Positions 9,350-21,052 of a stretch of DNA of 64,000 nucleotides are shown here, piece by piece (within the stretch, counting starts at the first letter, position 1; each line of letters starts with the position of its first letter). Source of the stretch: Pseudoramibacter alactolyticus ATCC 23263 (lineage in GTDB: Bacteria > Bacillota > Clostridia > Eubacteriales > Eubacteriaceae); the NCBI RefSeq assembly GCF_000185505.1, contig NZ_GL622359.1, forward strand, positions 1,754,381 to 1,818,380, written 5' to 3'. Under the pieces are notes generated by a model. That model was not told the DNA's origin and did not search any database. It saw nothing but the letters and a program-made list of their open reading frames with translations. A program made the translations under genes and the position numbers.

Positions 9350-9357
9350 GCTATAAT
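9329..9357 (+). promoter_or_regulatory. Sigma-A promoter of yaaA-recF, overlapping the dnaN terminator
   Basis: TTGGCA (9329-9334), 17-bp spacer, TATAAT (9352-9357). The -35 box sits in the loop and 3' arm of the dnaN terminator, so termination and re-initiation share the same bases. Confidence 0.75.
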
Positions 9358-9478
9358 GGATAGAATAAATGGTGAAGGTATCCCTTGTTGGCATTTAATT
9401 CACCATTTTTGCACGTTTTAGCCCAAAAGGGTCAAATGAAGACCGACGGCTTCAATTATGGAAACAAACGGGAGAAAA

Positions 9479-9702
9479 ATGGAAAAAATTCAAATTCAGA
9501 CCGATTTTATCAAACTGGATCAGCTGCTGAAATACATCGGCGCGGCCGATTCAGGAGCGATGGCCAAAGCCATGGTTCTGGACGAAAGGGTTCGGGTGGA
9601 TGGCGAAATTTGCACGATGCGCGGCAAAAAAATCCGGCCGGGACAGCAGGTAGCCGTGGCGGATCTGGGGGCGTGGCGTGTCACCGGCGGCCGGATCTCC
9701 GA

Positions 9703-9706
<4 letters not shown>
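9479..9706 (+). CDS. yaaA: S4-domain RNA-binding protein YaaA
   Basis: 75 aa from the ATG at 9479, which has GGGAG four bases upstream; an in-frame ATG at 9458 is less well placed. It is a single S4-like RNA-binding fold (IKLDQLLKYIGAADSGAMAK, then DGEICTMRGKKIRPGQQV). Genes of this type sit between dnaN and recF in many Firmicutes. The stop overlaps the recF start as ATGA, so translation is coupled. Confidence 0.9.
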
Positions 9707-12800
<3,094 letters not shown>

Positions 12801-12829
12801 CCGGCATTGAATTTACATAAAGGAACAAA

Positions 12830-15328
12830 ATGGACGAAAACGAAACTATGCTGACAGTGGCTCACAATCTTCGAAACGTTAAAATCGAAGATGAAATGAA
12901 AAACTGTTATATCGATTATGCGATGAGCGTGATCATCGGGCGGGCGCTGCCCGATGTGCGTGACGGCCTCAAGCCGGTGCACCGCCGCATTCTTTACGCG
13001 ATGCATCAGATGGGTATGACGCCGGATAAGCCCTTTAGAAAATCGGCGCGTATCGTCGGGGAAGTGCTGGGGAAATACCATCCCCACGGCGATTCTTCGG
13101 TGTATGACGCCATGGTGCGCATGGCCCAGGATTTTTCTACCCGCTATATGACGGTCAACGGGCAGGGGAACTTCGGTTCGGTGGACGGCGACGGCGCGGC
13201 CGCCATGCGTTATACTGAGGCGCGGATGAGCAGGATTTCCCTGGAAATGCTCCGGGATATCAACAAGGAAACCGTCGATTTCATGGATAACTTTGACGGC
13301 TCGGAGCAGGAACCGGTGGTGCTGCCATCCCGCTTCCCCCATTTGCTGGTGAACGGATCCCAAGGGATTGCTGTCGGGATGGCCACCAATATTCCGCCGC
13401 ACAATTTAGGCGAGGTGATCGACGGAACCATCGCCTATATTGACGACCCGGACATCAGCGTCGACGATTTGATGACCCATATCAAAGGGCCGGACTTCCC
13501 CACCGCGGGGGTGATCCTGGGCAAAAGCGGCATCCGCGAGGCCTACGAAACCGGCCGCGGCCGCATCAAAATCCGCTCCAAGGTCGCCGTGAAGAACATG
13601 ACCAAGGGCAAAAAGCAGATCGTTATTTCGGAAATTCCCTATATGGTCAATAAGGCGAAGCTCATTCAGAAGATCGCCGAGCTGGTCAAAGACAAACGTG
13701 TCGAGGGAATCACCGATATCCGCGACGAAACCGATCTGAAGCACGGCATCCGCATCGTTGTGGAGCTCAAGCGGGACACCAACGCGACCATCGTGCTCAA
13801 TCAGCTGTATAAACACACCCAGCTCCAGGACACCTACGGCGTGATCAATCTCGCCCTGGTGGACGGCCAGCCGAAAGTGCTCAGTCTCAAGCAGATTCTC
13901 CATTATTACGTCGCGCATCAGAAGGAAATCATCGTCCGCCGCACGAAATTCGATTTAAAGAAAGCGGAGGCGCGGGCTCATATTCTTGAAGGCTATCGCA
14001 TCGCGCTGGATAATATTGACGAAGTCATTCAGATCATCCGGGAATCCCGGGATGCCAAAATTGCCAAAACCCATTTGATGGATCGCTTCGCGCTGACGGA
14101 TATTCAGGCCCAGGCCATCCTCGACATGCGCCTGCAGCGGCTGACCGGTCTCGAACGGGAAAAGATCGAAACGGAATATGCTGAGCTGATGCAAAAGATT
14201 GCCGAATACAAGGCGATTCTGGCCGACGAAAAGCTGGTGCTCGGCATCATCAAAGACGAACTGACCGAGATCAAAGACAAATACGGCGACGACCGCCGAA
14301 CCTCCTTCGACATCGACGTGGAGGATTTCGACGTGGAAGATCTGATCAAAGAAGAAGAAGTGGTGGTCACGATGACCCATGTGGGTTATGTGAAGCGCAT
14401 CGCGGCCGATACCTACCGCGCTCAGAATCGCGGCGGCAAGGGTATTTCGGCCCTGTCCACCCGGGAGAACGACTTTATTGAGCACATTTTCACCACATCG
14501 ACCCACGACGATCTGCTCTTCTTCACCAACAAAGGCAAATATTACCGGCTCAAGGCGTATGAAATTCCTGTAGGCGGGCGCACCTCCCGCGGCACAGCCA
14601 TTGTGAATATTTTGCAGCTGGATCCGGATGAAAGCATTACGACGATGATTCAGGTCAAGACCTTTGAAGCGGATAAGTATTTTGTGATGGCGACCCGTCA
14701 CGGGCTGATCAAGAAGACGGCGATGACCGATTATGAATCATCCCGGAAAAACGGAATCAACGGCATTAACCTGCGGGACGGCGACGAACTGATCAAGGTG
14801 CAGATTTCCGACGATACCGAGGATGTGGTGATGGGCACCCATTTGGGTTACGCCATTCGCTTTAAAGTCAGGGATGTGAATGCCACCGGACGGATGTCCA
14901 TGGGGGTTCGCGGCATCGGCCTGCGGGCGGATGATCATGTCGTCGGCATGGATTTGCTCATCGCGGATAACAATGTGCTTTGTGTGGCTGAAAAGGGCTA
15001 CGGCAAGCGCACATCCGCCGATCAATATCGGGTGCAAAAGCGCGGCGGCAAGGGCATTCAAACCTATAAATGCACCAAGAAAACCGGCAATCTCGTAGGC
15101 TTTTCGGTGCTGGAAGACGGCGGCGAAATCATGATGATTAACAACGACGGCATTGTCATTAAGCTCAAGGGCGACGATATTTCCCAGATTGGCCGGAGCA
15201 CCCAGGGTGTGCGCCTGATGAAGCTCAAGGGCGACGAGCGCATTGCGACGATCTGCAAGGTGCAAAATGAAGAGCCTCTCGACGATGTGGACATCGAAGA
15301 TGATCAGCTGTCGATGATGAACGATTGA
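12830..15328 (+). CDS. gyrA: DNA gyrase subunit A
   Basis: 832 aa. The breakage-reunion domain includes the catalytic Tyr in [10 protein letters not shown]. The quinolone-determining stretch reads [10 protein letters not shown], keeping the Ser and Asp at the two usual resistance positions. The C-terminal beta-pinwheel carries a GyrA-box-like QNRGGKGIS and a second repeat QKRGGKGIQ, and the tail is acidic. It ends just before the Shine-Dalgarno region of rpe. Confidence 0.98.
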   Translation: MDENETMLTVAHNLRNVKIEDEMKNCYIDYAMSVIIGRALPDVRDGLKPVHRRILYAMHQMGMTPDKPFRKSARIVGEVLGKYHPHGDSSVYDAMVRMAQDFSTRYMTVNGQGNFGSVDGDGAAAMRYTEARMSRISLEMLRDINKETVDFMDNFDGSEQEPVVLPSRFPHLLVNGSQGIAVGMATNIPPHNLGEVIDGTIAYIDDPDISVDDLMTHIKGPDFPTAGVILGKSGIREAYETGRGRIKIRSKVAVKNMTKGKKQIVISEIPYMVNKAKLIQKIAELVKDKRVEGITDIRDETDLKHGIRIVVELKRDTNATIVLNQLYKHTQLQDTYGVINLALVDGQPKVLSLKQILHYYVAHQKEIIVRRTKFDLKKAEARAHILEGYRIALDNIDEVIQIIRESRDAKIAKTHLMDRFALTDIQAQAILDMRLQRLTGLEREKIETEYAELMQKIAEYKAILADEKLVLGIIKDELTEIKDKYGDDRRTSFDIDVEDFDVEDLIKEEEVVVTMTHVGYVKRIAADTYRAQNRGGKGISALSTRENDFIEHIFTTSTHDDLLFFTNKGKYYRLKAYEIPVGGRTSRGTAIVNILQLDPDESITTMIQVKTFEADKYFVMATRHGLIKKTAMTDYESSRKNGINGINLRDGDELIKVQISDDTEDVVMGTHLGYAIRFKVRDVNATGRMSMGVRGIGLRADDHVVGMDLLIADNNVLCVAEKGYGKRTSADQYRVQKRGGKGIQTYKCTKKTGNLVGFSVLEDGGEIMMINNDGIVIKLKGDDISQIGRSTQGVRLMKLKGDERIATICKVQNEEPLDDVDIEDDQLSMMND

Positions 15329-15380
15329 TGTGAGGATTGCCCGGGAAATAAAAATTCCCAGCTTGCTAAAGGAGAAAACC

Positions 15381-16031
15381 ATGGATAAGCTCATTTCGAT
15401 TTCGATGCTCAGCGCCGATTTTTCGCGCCTGGGTGAACATCTTAAACAGGCAGAAGCAGCCGGCGCCGACTGGCTGCACGTGGATATTATGGACGGGCAT
15501 TTTGTGCCTAATATTACCATGGGGCCGGACCAGGTGGCCCAGCTGCGCGGCGCCGTGGCCATCCCCTTTGATGTGCATCTGATGATCACCCATCCCCTGG
15601 CTTATATCGAGCGCTTCGCCAAAGCCGGCGCTGATACCATTACTGTGCACGTGGAGTGCGACGATGACACAGATGCCTGTCTCGATTTGATCGAAAAATG
15701 TGGCGTGAAACCCGCCGTGGTGATCTCGCCGGAAACGCCGGCCTCGGCGGTGGCGCCCTATCTCGATCGGGTGCGCATGGTGCTGGTGATGGGTGTGCAT
15801 CCCGGCTTCGGCGGCCAGTCCTATATTCCGGAAACGACGGCCAAGCTTGCAAAGCTGCACGAGATGATCGGCGGCCGGCCGGTGCGCCTCGAGATTGACG
15901 GCGGTGTTAATTTCGACACCCTGCCGGAAATCCTCACCACCGGGGCAGATACCATTGTCTCCGGATCCTGCCTGTTTAAAGGGGATATTGCGGCCAACAT
16001 TGGGCGCTTTAAAACTTTATTCGAGCAATAA
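15381..16031 (+). CDS. rpe: Ribulose-phosphate 3-epimerase
   Basis: 216 aa from the ATG at 15381 behind AAAGGAG; a longer in-frame extension begins right after gyrA but lacks a site. Family motifs: SMLSADFSRLG, HVDIMDGHFVPNITMG, the MGVHPGFGGQ phosphate and metal region, and LEIDGGVN. It interconverts ribulose-5-P and xylulose-5-P in the pentose phosphate pathway. The following terminator closes the gyrB-gyrA-rpe stretch. Confidence 0.96.
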   Translation: MDKLISISMLSADFSRLGEHLKQAEAAGADWLHVDIMDGHFVPNITMGPDQVAQLRGAVAIPFDVHLMITHPLAYIERFAKAGADTITVHVECDDDTDACLDLIEKCGVKPAVVISPETPASAVAPYLDRVRMVLVMGVHPGFGGQSYIPETTAKLAKLHEMIGGRPVRLEIDGGVNFDTLPEILTTGADTIVSGSCLFKGDIAANIGRFKTLFEQ

Positions 16032-16076
16032 AAAAGCGCGTTCTTCTTGACTTGAGTCGGGATGAACGCGTTTTTT
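16032..16076 (+). terminator. Intrinsic terminator after rpe
   Basis: CGCGTTC (16037-16043) pairs with GAACGCG (16064-16070), with A-rich and T-rich flanks, so it could work in both directions between rpe and the leftward biotin island. Confidence 0.8.
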
Positions 16077-16098
16077 AACGGAAAAACAAAAATGCCGG

Positions 16099-16290
16099 TT
16101 AAAAGTGGGGTCTGATAGGGATTTCGTAGCTTTCTTCTGTGCTTCTGCACTTCGGCGGCTTGAATTCTTCGATGCAGTTCCAGATGATCTTGATCTTTTG
16201 AGTGCGCCTTCCGGCCGGTGACTCCTCGGCTTTGTAAATATAGATCTTCTCGACAAACTCCTGGATGATCTCGGTATTGTCGTGGGCAAA
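16099..16290 (-). pseudogene. Remnant: C-terminal end of a large serine recombinase
   Basis: Read leftward, one frame encodes about 60 residues beginning NTEIIQEFVEKIYIYKAEE and including RRTQKIKIIWNCI before a TAA at 16101-16099. The pattern (E-F-V-E-K-I-x-V/I-H/Y, then R-T-Q-K-I-x-I-x-W-N-x-I) is that of the extreme C-terminus of Tn4451/TnpX-type recombinases. No catalytic Ser domain is present: a stop lies just upstream and bioA begins about 30 bp away. I read it as the scar of a mobile element at the edge of the biotin island. The family call is from memory of the motif. Confidence 0.6.
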
Positions 16291-16320
16291 TCCGCATAAG
16301 TTTCAGGGGTATTAATCCGA

Positions 16321-17528
16321 TCAGCGTTTTTCAGAAAACCATTCCTTCATGGTACTCAAGACCTTAACCAGTTCCTTTTCTTTGATCACATAAGGCACCA
16401 TCGCATACATATAATTCAGGAACGGGCGGGCTGAATACGCCGTGCTCATAGGCAAACTGCGGATAGCCCTTGATGGTGTCACTGTCGTATACTTCGATAC
16501 AGACGCAGGCACCCATGATGCGTACCTCCTTGACTCTGGGATCGGAGAATCCGTTCATTTCTCTGCGGGTGATTTCTTCGATTCTGTGAATTTTGGACAT
16601 ATAATCCTGAATTTCAAACAGCTCAATGGATTTCAGTGTCACACTACAAGCCAGTGCATTTCCCATGAAGGTGGGACCGTGCATCAGCGCATGGGTGAAA
16701 TTGTCATCATAAAAGCCTTCGTATACCTTACAATTGGCAACCGTGGCGGCGTGACCGATATAACCGCCGGTCAAAGCCTTGCCGAGAACCAGAATATCCG
16801 GCAGCACCAAATCGGCAACAAAGCGGTTGCCGGTGCGTCCAAAACCGGTAGCAATCTCGTCAAAAACAAGCAGCACGTCATACTGATCGCACAGCTCTCT
16901 GGCTCGTTTCAAGAAAGAGATGTCGTACATCCGCATACCCCCGGCCCCCTGAAGAAGTGGCTCCACAATAAAGCAGTTCAGTCGGTCGTGGTATTTGGCA
17001 AATGCCTGCTCCAACGCATCAATATGAGTAGGAATATGGATTACCCTTTTGTTTTCTCCGGATGCCTTCAGGATAAAATGGTATTCCTCATCATCGCCTA
17101 CCTCCATGGTCTTGAAGGTGTCTCCGTGATAGGCGTGTTCCAGCGCCAGCACCATGGTACGCTGGGTTTCTTCCCGGTTCATGTAGTACTATAATGCCAT
17201 TTTGAGGGCAACTTCCACCGCAACACTGCCGGAGTCGGAGAAAAAGCAATAGTTCAGATCACCGGGAAGAAAGCTTGCCAGCTTGTCGGAGAGCCTTTGA
17301 ACCGGCTCATGGGTCAGACCGCCCAGCATCACATGGGCAAATTTTTCAAGCTGTGTTTCGATGGCCCGATTCAGTTCCGGGTAGTTTATAGCCGTGAATG
17401 ACGCTCCACCAGGAGGAGATCGAATCAATCAGTTTCTGGCCTTCGGTATAGAGATAAACGCCCTCTGCATTGACAATTTTATAGGGTGCTTTCATGGTTT
17501 TCATTTGTTCGTATGGATACCAGATCAT
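16321..17528 (-). pseudogene. bioA: Adenosylmethionine-8-amino-7-oxononanoate aminotransferase BioA, broken
   Basis: Spliced across frames, a nearly full BioA can be read: WYPYEQMKTMKAPYKIVNAE at the start, SISSWWSVIHGY, AYHGDTFKTMEVGD, VFDEIATGFGRTG, and LVLGKALTGGYIG with the PLP lysine. Three lesions break it. A one-base frameshift lies near 17385-17400 after HGYK. An in-frame TAG at 17191-17189 stands where the family has Gln (KMAL, stop, YY). An extra C near 16430 shifts the frame before RPFLNYMYAMVPYVI. BioA makes 7,8-diaminononanoate, the substrate of BioD, so loss would block this step unless another aminotransferase serves. Confidence 0.88.
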
Positions 17529-17543
17529 TTTCTTACCTCGCTT

Positions 17544-18227
17544 TTATTGATACAGTGATTCCAGCAGTTCAAACGGAATATCCAAATCGGTATCTCCGTC
17601 TTTGACGCAGGCCAGTACTTTTAATCCAGTCATGTACTCGCACATATCTTTGTTGTCCTCATGTAAACGGCTGCCGGGTTCATAGTGATTGAAAATAATG
17701 CCTTTGACATTCATGCTATGAGCTTTCATGTATTCTGCCGTCAGCACCACCGCATTGATGGTGCCTAAACCTGCGTCGGCAATAATCAGGCAAGGCAGAT
17801 TTCGGGCTTTGATAAAGTCCTCCAATTGAATTTTTTGATTATCAAAGCGCAAAGGACAGAGAATTCCGCTGGAACCTTCCACGGTGACATAGTCGTAATG
17901 CCCGCAGACCTCATCAAAGCTCTGCAACACCTGCTCCATCTCCACGGGATTTCCCTCTATTTTAGAAGCCAGGTGGGGCGAAACAGCAATTTTATAAATA
18001 TAGGGACACATTTCATCAAGGGGTTGTTCAATACCCGACATAGTTTTCACCTGCAAGGCATCGCCGGGAATCAGGCTGCCGTCTGTGCGGCGGTCGTTCC
18101 CGCTCATTGCCGCCTTGTAATATGCCGCTTTTTGATCGCTTTCCCGAAGTTTCTTTACAATTAATCCGGTTACATAGGTCTTGCCCACATCGGTATCAGT
18201 ACCGGTAACAAAAATATTTTTACTCAT
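17544..18227 (-). CDS. bioD: Dethiobiotin synthase
   Basis: 227 aa. It begins MSKNIFVTGTDTDVGKTY, which holds the modified P-loop, and has the EGSSGILCPL stretch. It closes the ureido ring of dethiobiotin from diaminononanoate, CO2 and ATP. It overlaps the bioB 3' end by eight bases and is intact, unlike bioA 15 bp downstream. Confidence 0.95.
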   Translation of the reverse strand: MSKNIFVTGTDTDVGKTYVTGLIVKKLRESDQKAAYYKAAMSGNDRRTDGSLIPGDALQVKTMSGIEQPLDEMCPYIYKIAVSPHLASKIEGNPVEMEQVLQSFDEVCGHYDYVTVEGSSGILCPLRFDNQKIQLEDFIKARNLPCLIIADAGLGTINAVVLTAEYMKAHSMNVKGIIFNHYEPGSRLHEDNKDMCEYMTGLKVLACVKDGDTDLDIPFELLESLYQ

Positions 18228-19188
18228 TGCAGATTTTCACCTCGTATCCAAGTTCATTCAGAAGTTCCATATCGGTTTTCGTTGTTATTCCTGCCGTAGT
18301 CAGCATATAGCCGGAAATAGCGGCGTTCGCACCGGAGGTAAAGCAGCCTCTTCCCTTGTCGGGAAGCAGCCCTCTGCCGCCTGCAAGACGGATGGAAGCC
18401 GCGGGCAGAATAAAACGATATACCGCAACAATCCGGCGCATATCGTTGTCGGTAAGCCGTACATTATTTCCAAAAGGTGTGCCGGGAATGGGGTTCAGCA
18501 TGTTGACAGGAACGCTTTCGACGCCCAATTCCCGAAGGGTCAAAGCCATATCAATTCTGTCCTCAACCGTTTCACCGAGGCCCATAATGCCGCCGCTGCA
18601 AACCGAAAGTCCCGCCGCCTGTGCTGCTTTTATCGCCTGCACTTTATCGTCAAAAATATGCGTGGTGCAGATATTGGGGAAGTTTCTTCGAGAGGTTTCT
18701 AAGTTGTTATGTACTCTTGTGACCCCGGCTTCTTTCAGCTTTCGAAACTGCTGCTCATTCAGCAGGCCAAAGGACACGCAGACGGAAATGCCGACTTTCT
18801 CCTTGATCTCCCGTACCGTTTCGCACATCTGATCCACTTCCGCATCGGACAAGCGCTTGCCTGAGGTAACGATGGAGTAGCGAAGAACGCCCTGGTCATG
18901 ATTGGTTTGGGCCTGTTTCAGAATTTCTTCCGTTGGAAGCAGCGGGTACTGGGCAGCGCAGGCGTGATTGTGAGCGGACTGAGCGCAAAACTTACAGTTT
19001 TCCGAACAGTTTCCGCTTTTAGCATTGATAATCGTGCAAATGTCAAACTGATCGGCACAAAAATGCTGACGGATTGTATCGGCACTTTCGCACAGTTCGG
19101 AAAGCGGCTGCCCATACAGAAACAGCGCTTCTTCTCTGGTAATTTGATTTTCGCTCAACACTTTGTCAGTTATTGATGGTATATTCAT
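18220..19188 (-). CDS. bioB: Biotin synthase (radical SAM)
   Basis: 322 aa from the ATG at 19188; a TTG two codons earlier is the only alternative. The radical-SAM cluster motif CSENCKFCAQS is present, with the downstream Cys in SVCVSFG and SVCSGGIMGLGET and the Arg-containing stretch ASIRLAGGR that belong to the 2Fe-2S site. It inserts sulfur into dethiobiotin. The gene is intact and coupled to bioD. Confidence 0.96.
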   Translation of the reverse strand: MNIPSITDKVLSENQITREEALFLYGQPLSELCESADTIRQHFCADQFDICTIINAKSGNCSENCKFCAQSAHNHACAAQYPLLPTEEILKQAQTNHDQGVLRYSIVTSGKRLSDAEVDQMCETVREIKEKVGISVCVSFGLLNEQQFRKLKEAGVTRVHNNLETSRRNFPNICTTHIFDDKVQAIKAAQAAGLSVCSGGIMGLGETVEDRIDMALTLRELGVESVPVNMLNPIPGTPFGNNVRLTDNDMRRIVAVYRFILPAASIRLAGGRGLLPDKGRGCFTSGANAAISGYMLTTAGITTKTDMELLNELGYEVKICNE

Positions 19189-19198
19189 AATCAAAATC

Positions 19199-19753
19199 TC
19201 ACATTCCGACTTTTTTCATTATGGGGATCAGCCTTTTTCCAAGGAATGCTCCCAAAGTACACAGCATGATGTCCCCCGGCACCGCCAAAATAAAGCAGTA
19301 CAGGAACAACGGCCATAAACCGATTGGATTTTTGAGATAGAAGTTACTCATCAGGTAGTAATAAACCATTCCGAATAAATAGACAATGCCAAGACCGATA
19401 AAGTTGGCAGCAAACAAACGCTTATAGCTGGGATTGGCAACCTCATTGGCGATGACACCAGTTATATAGGAAGCAACAACAAATCCGATAATATAGCCGA
19501 AGCTCGGTTTCAGCACATATGCTATTCCGCCGCCTTCTGCGAAGATGGGCAGTCCCAACAAGCCTGCTGCAATATATGCACTAACGGATATTGCTCCCAG
19601 CTTTCCGCCGAGCAACAATCCGGCCATCATTGTAAAGAGCAGCTGCAATGTAAACGGAACGACTGGAATTGGGATGCGAATAAAGGCACCAACGGCGATG
19701 AGCGCCACAAAAAGGGCGCAAAGAATCATGTCCCTTGTTTTCTGTGTTTTCAT
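19199..19753 (-). CDS. bioY: Biotin ECF transporter S component BioY
   Basis: 184 aa from the ATG at 19753, five bases after AGGAG. Six hydrophobic helices, with the BioY patterns PIPVVPFTLQ and LGLPIFAEGGG. It binds biotin in the membrane and works with a shared ECF energising module, which is not in this window. With bioA broken, uptake through BioY may be the real biotin source; that is inference. Confidence 0.94.
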   Translation of the reverse strand: MKTQKTRDMILCALFVALIAVGAFIRIPIPVVPFTLQLLFTMMAGLLLGGKLGAISVSAYIAAGLLGLPIFAEGGGIAYVLKPSFGYIIGFVVASYITGVIANEVANPSYKRLFAANFIGLGIVYLFGMVYYYLMSNFYLKNPIGLWPLFLYCFILAVPGDIMLCTLGAFLGKRLIPIMKKVGM

Positions 19754-19766
19754 AAAATTCTCCTGT

Positions 19767-20741
19767 TTAGACGCGCACACTGATTTCGCCGGATGAGTAA
19801 CATCCTTCTGTGCCGTCAGCGTATTTAACCAACAGGCGACAATGATCGTCTATGCCAAGCACAACGGCGTTTTTTGTTTCATTTGATGATAGCAAAGAAA
19901 CTTCCTTGCCAATCACAAAACTGCGTTTGCGGTATTCTTCTATATATTTCGTCAGGCTGGGCGCAGTATAATACCCGTAAAACCGATTCAGAAATTCTGA
20001 CACCAGGCGGTTCTTTGCATCGTTTGTATGCTCCTGAAAAACAGCTCCGGCTATGGATTCCAGTTCTTTGGGAAATCCATTATAGGGCTCATAAACATTG
20101 ATGCCAACTCCCAGCACAGCAAAATCAAGCAGTCCACTTTCAAGGTCAAAAGACCCTTCTGTCAAAATACCGCAGACCTTTTTACCTCGGACAAAAATAT
20201 CGTTTACCCATTTGATTTCTGCTTTTTCGCCGGATATTTCTTCGATGGCCACACATACGGCCGCCGCCGCCATTGTGGTGATCCGAACCGCCTGCTCCGA
20301 CGAATAATTTTTCGGCCGAAGTAAAAGACTCAGATAGACGCCTGTATTTTTGGGTGAGAAAAAGCTGCGTCCGATCCGACCTCTGCCAGCAGTCTGCTCA
20401 TTGGCAAGAATCATGTAACCTTCCGATGCACCGCTGTTTGCTTTTTCCTTCACCAGTGTGTTGGTAGAAACCGCAGATGGCAGGACAGAAATTTCCATAT
20501 CCGCTATCTCGGAACGCGAGAATTTCAGGATTCCCGGCGCAGATACGATATCCGTTTGAGCAGAGAGGCTGTATCCCTTGTTGGTTACAGCATTGATCGC
20601 GTAGCCTTCGCTTTGCAGAGATTTCACCGCTTTCCAAACTGCAGCACGGGAAATGGACAGCTTCCGCGCAATATCCTCACCCGAAAAATAGGTGTCTCTA
20701 TTGGCTTCAAACAATTCAAGTATTTTCTCCTTGGTAATCAT
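19767..20741 (-). CDS. birA: Bifunctional biotin-protein ligase and biotin operon repressor BirA
   Basis: 324 aa. An N-terminal winged helix (about 1-60; SGEDIARKLSISRAAVWKAV) is followed by the ligase core with the biotinyl-AMP loop GRGRIGRSFFSP and KWVNDIF, and a C-terminal SH3-like domain. The DNA-binding domain makes this the regulatory class. It is the first gene of the island, 13 bp before bioY, and a dyad overlaps its promoter, so autoregulation is likely. Confidence 0.95.
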   Translation of the reverse strand: MITKEKILELFEANRDTYFSGEDIARKLSISRAAVWKAVKSLQSEGYAINAVTNKGYSLSAQTDIVSAPGILKFSRSEIADMEISVLPSAVSTNTLVKEKANSGASEGYMILANEQTAGRGRIGRSFFSPKNTGVYLSLLLRPKNYSSEQAVRITTMAAAAVCVAIEEISGEKAEIKWVNDIFVRGKKVCGILTEGSFDLESGLLDFAVLGVGINVYEPYNGFPKELESIAGAVFQEHTNDAKNRLVSEFLNRFYGYYTAPSLTKYIEEYRKRSFVIGKEVSLLSSNETKNAVVLGIDDHCRLLVKYADGTEGCYSSGEISVRV

Positions 20742-20769
20742 TAAACATCCCCCTTTTTGAACACCGATA

Positions 20770-20821
20770 ATTATACTATTGAAGTTTTAAATTGTCAACC
20801 TATTTTTAGTTATAGGTTTAC
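20770..20821 (-). promoter_or_regulatory. Consensus promoter with overlapping BirA-type operator
   Basis: Read leftward, TTGACA (20798-20793), exactly 17 bp, TATAAT (20775-20770): both boxes are perfect. An inverted repeat, GTAAACCTAT (20821-20812) and ATAGGTTGAC (20803-20794), 9 of 10 matched around an 8-bp centre, overlaps the -35. The position fits biotin-dependent repression of birA-bioY-bioB-bioD. Assigning it to BirA is inference from place and shape. Confidence 0.8.
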
Positions 20822-20947
20822 GATAAAAGCGAACTTATTTTTAGATATATCAATTCCGTTAAAGAAGGTGAAAATCAGTCGGCTACCACTAAGAACGGCG
20901 ACTTTCTCGACCGTCCATGTTCGGAATCTGTCTCCTTCCGTGCATAG

Positions 20948-20991
20948 AAAAACGGCCAGACATGAGGCTTTTTCACATCTGACCGTTTTTC
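20948..20991 (-). terminator. Terminator downstream of aarF
   Basis: AAAAACGG followed by CCAGA pairs with TCTG and ACCGTTTTT across an internal mismatch. T tracts lie on both strands, so it can act both ways. It separates the aarF transcript from the bio promoter. Besides these two elements the 20742-21052 gap holds nothing I recognise. Confidence 0.75.
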
Positions 20992-21052
20992 TTTTTGCGC
21001 CGCTTAGAGGCTGTTCTTAAAAACCTTGTTTTCAATTCCTAAGTTCAACCAT

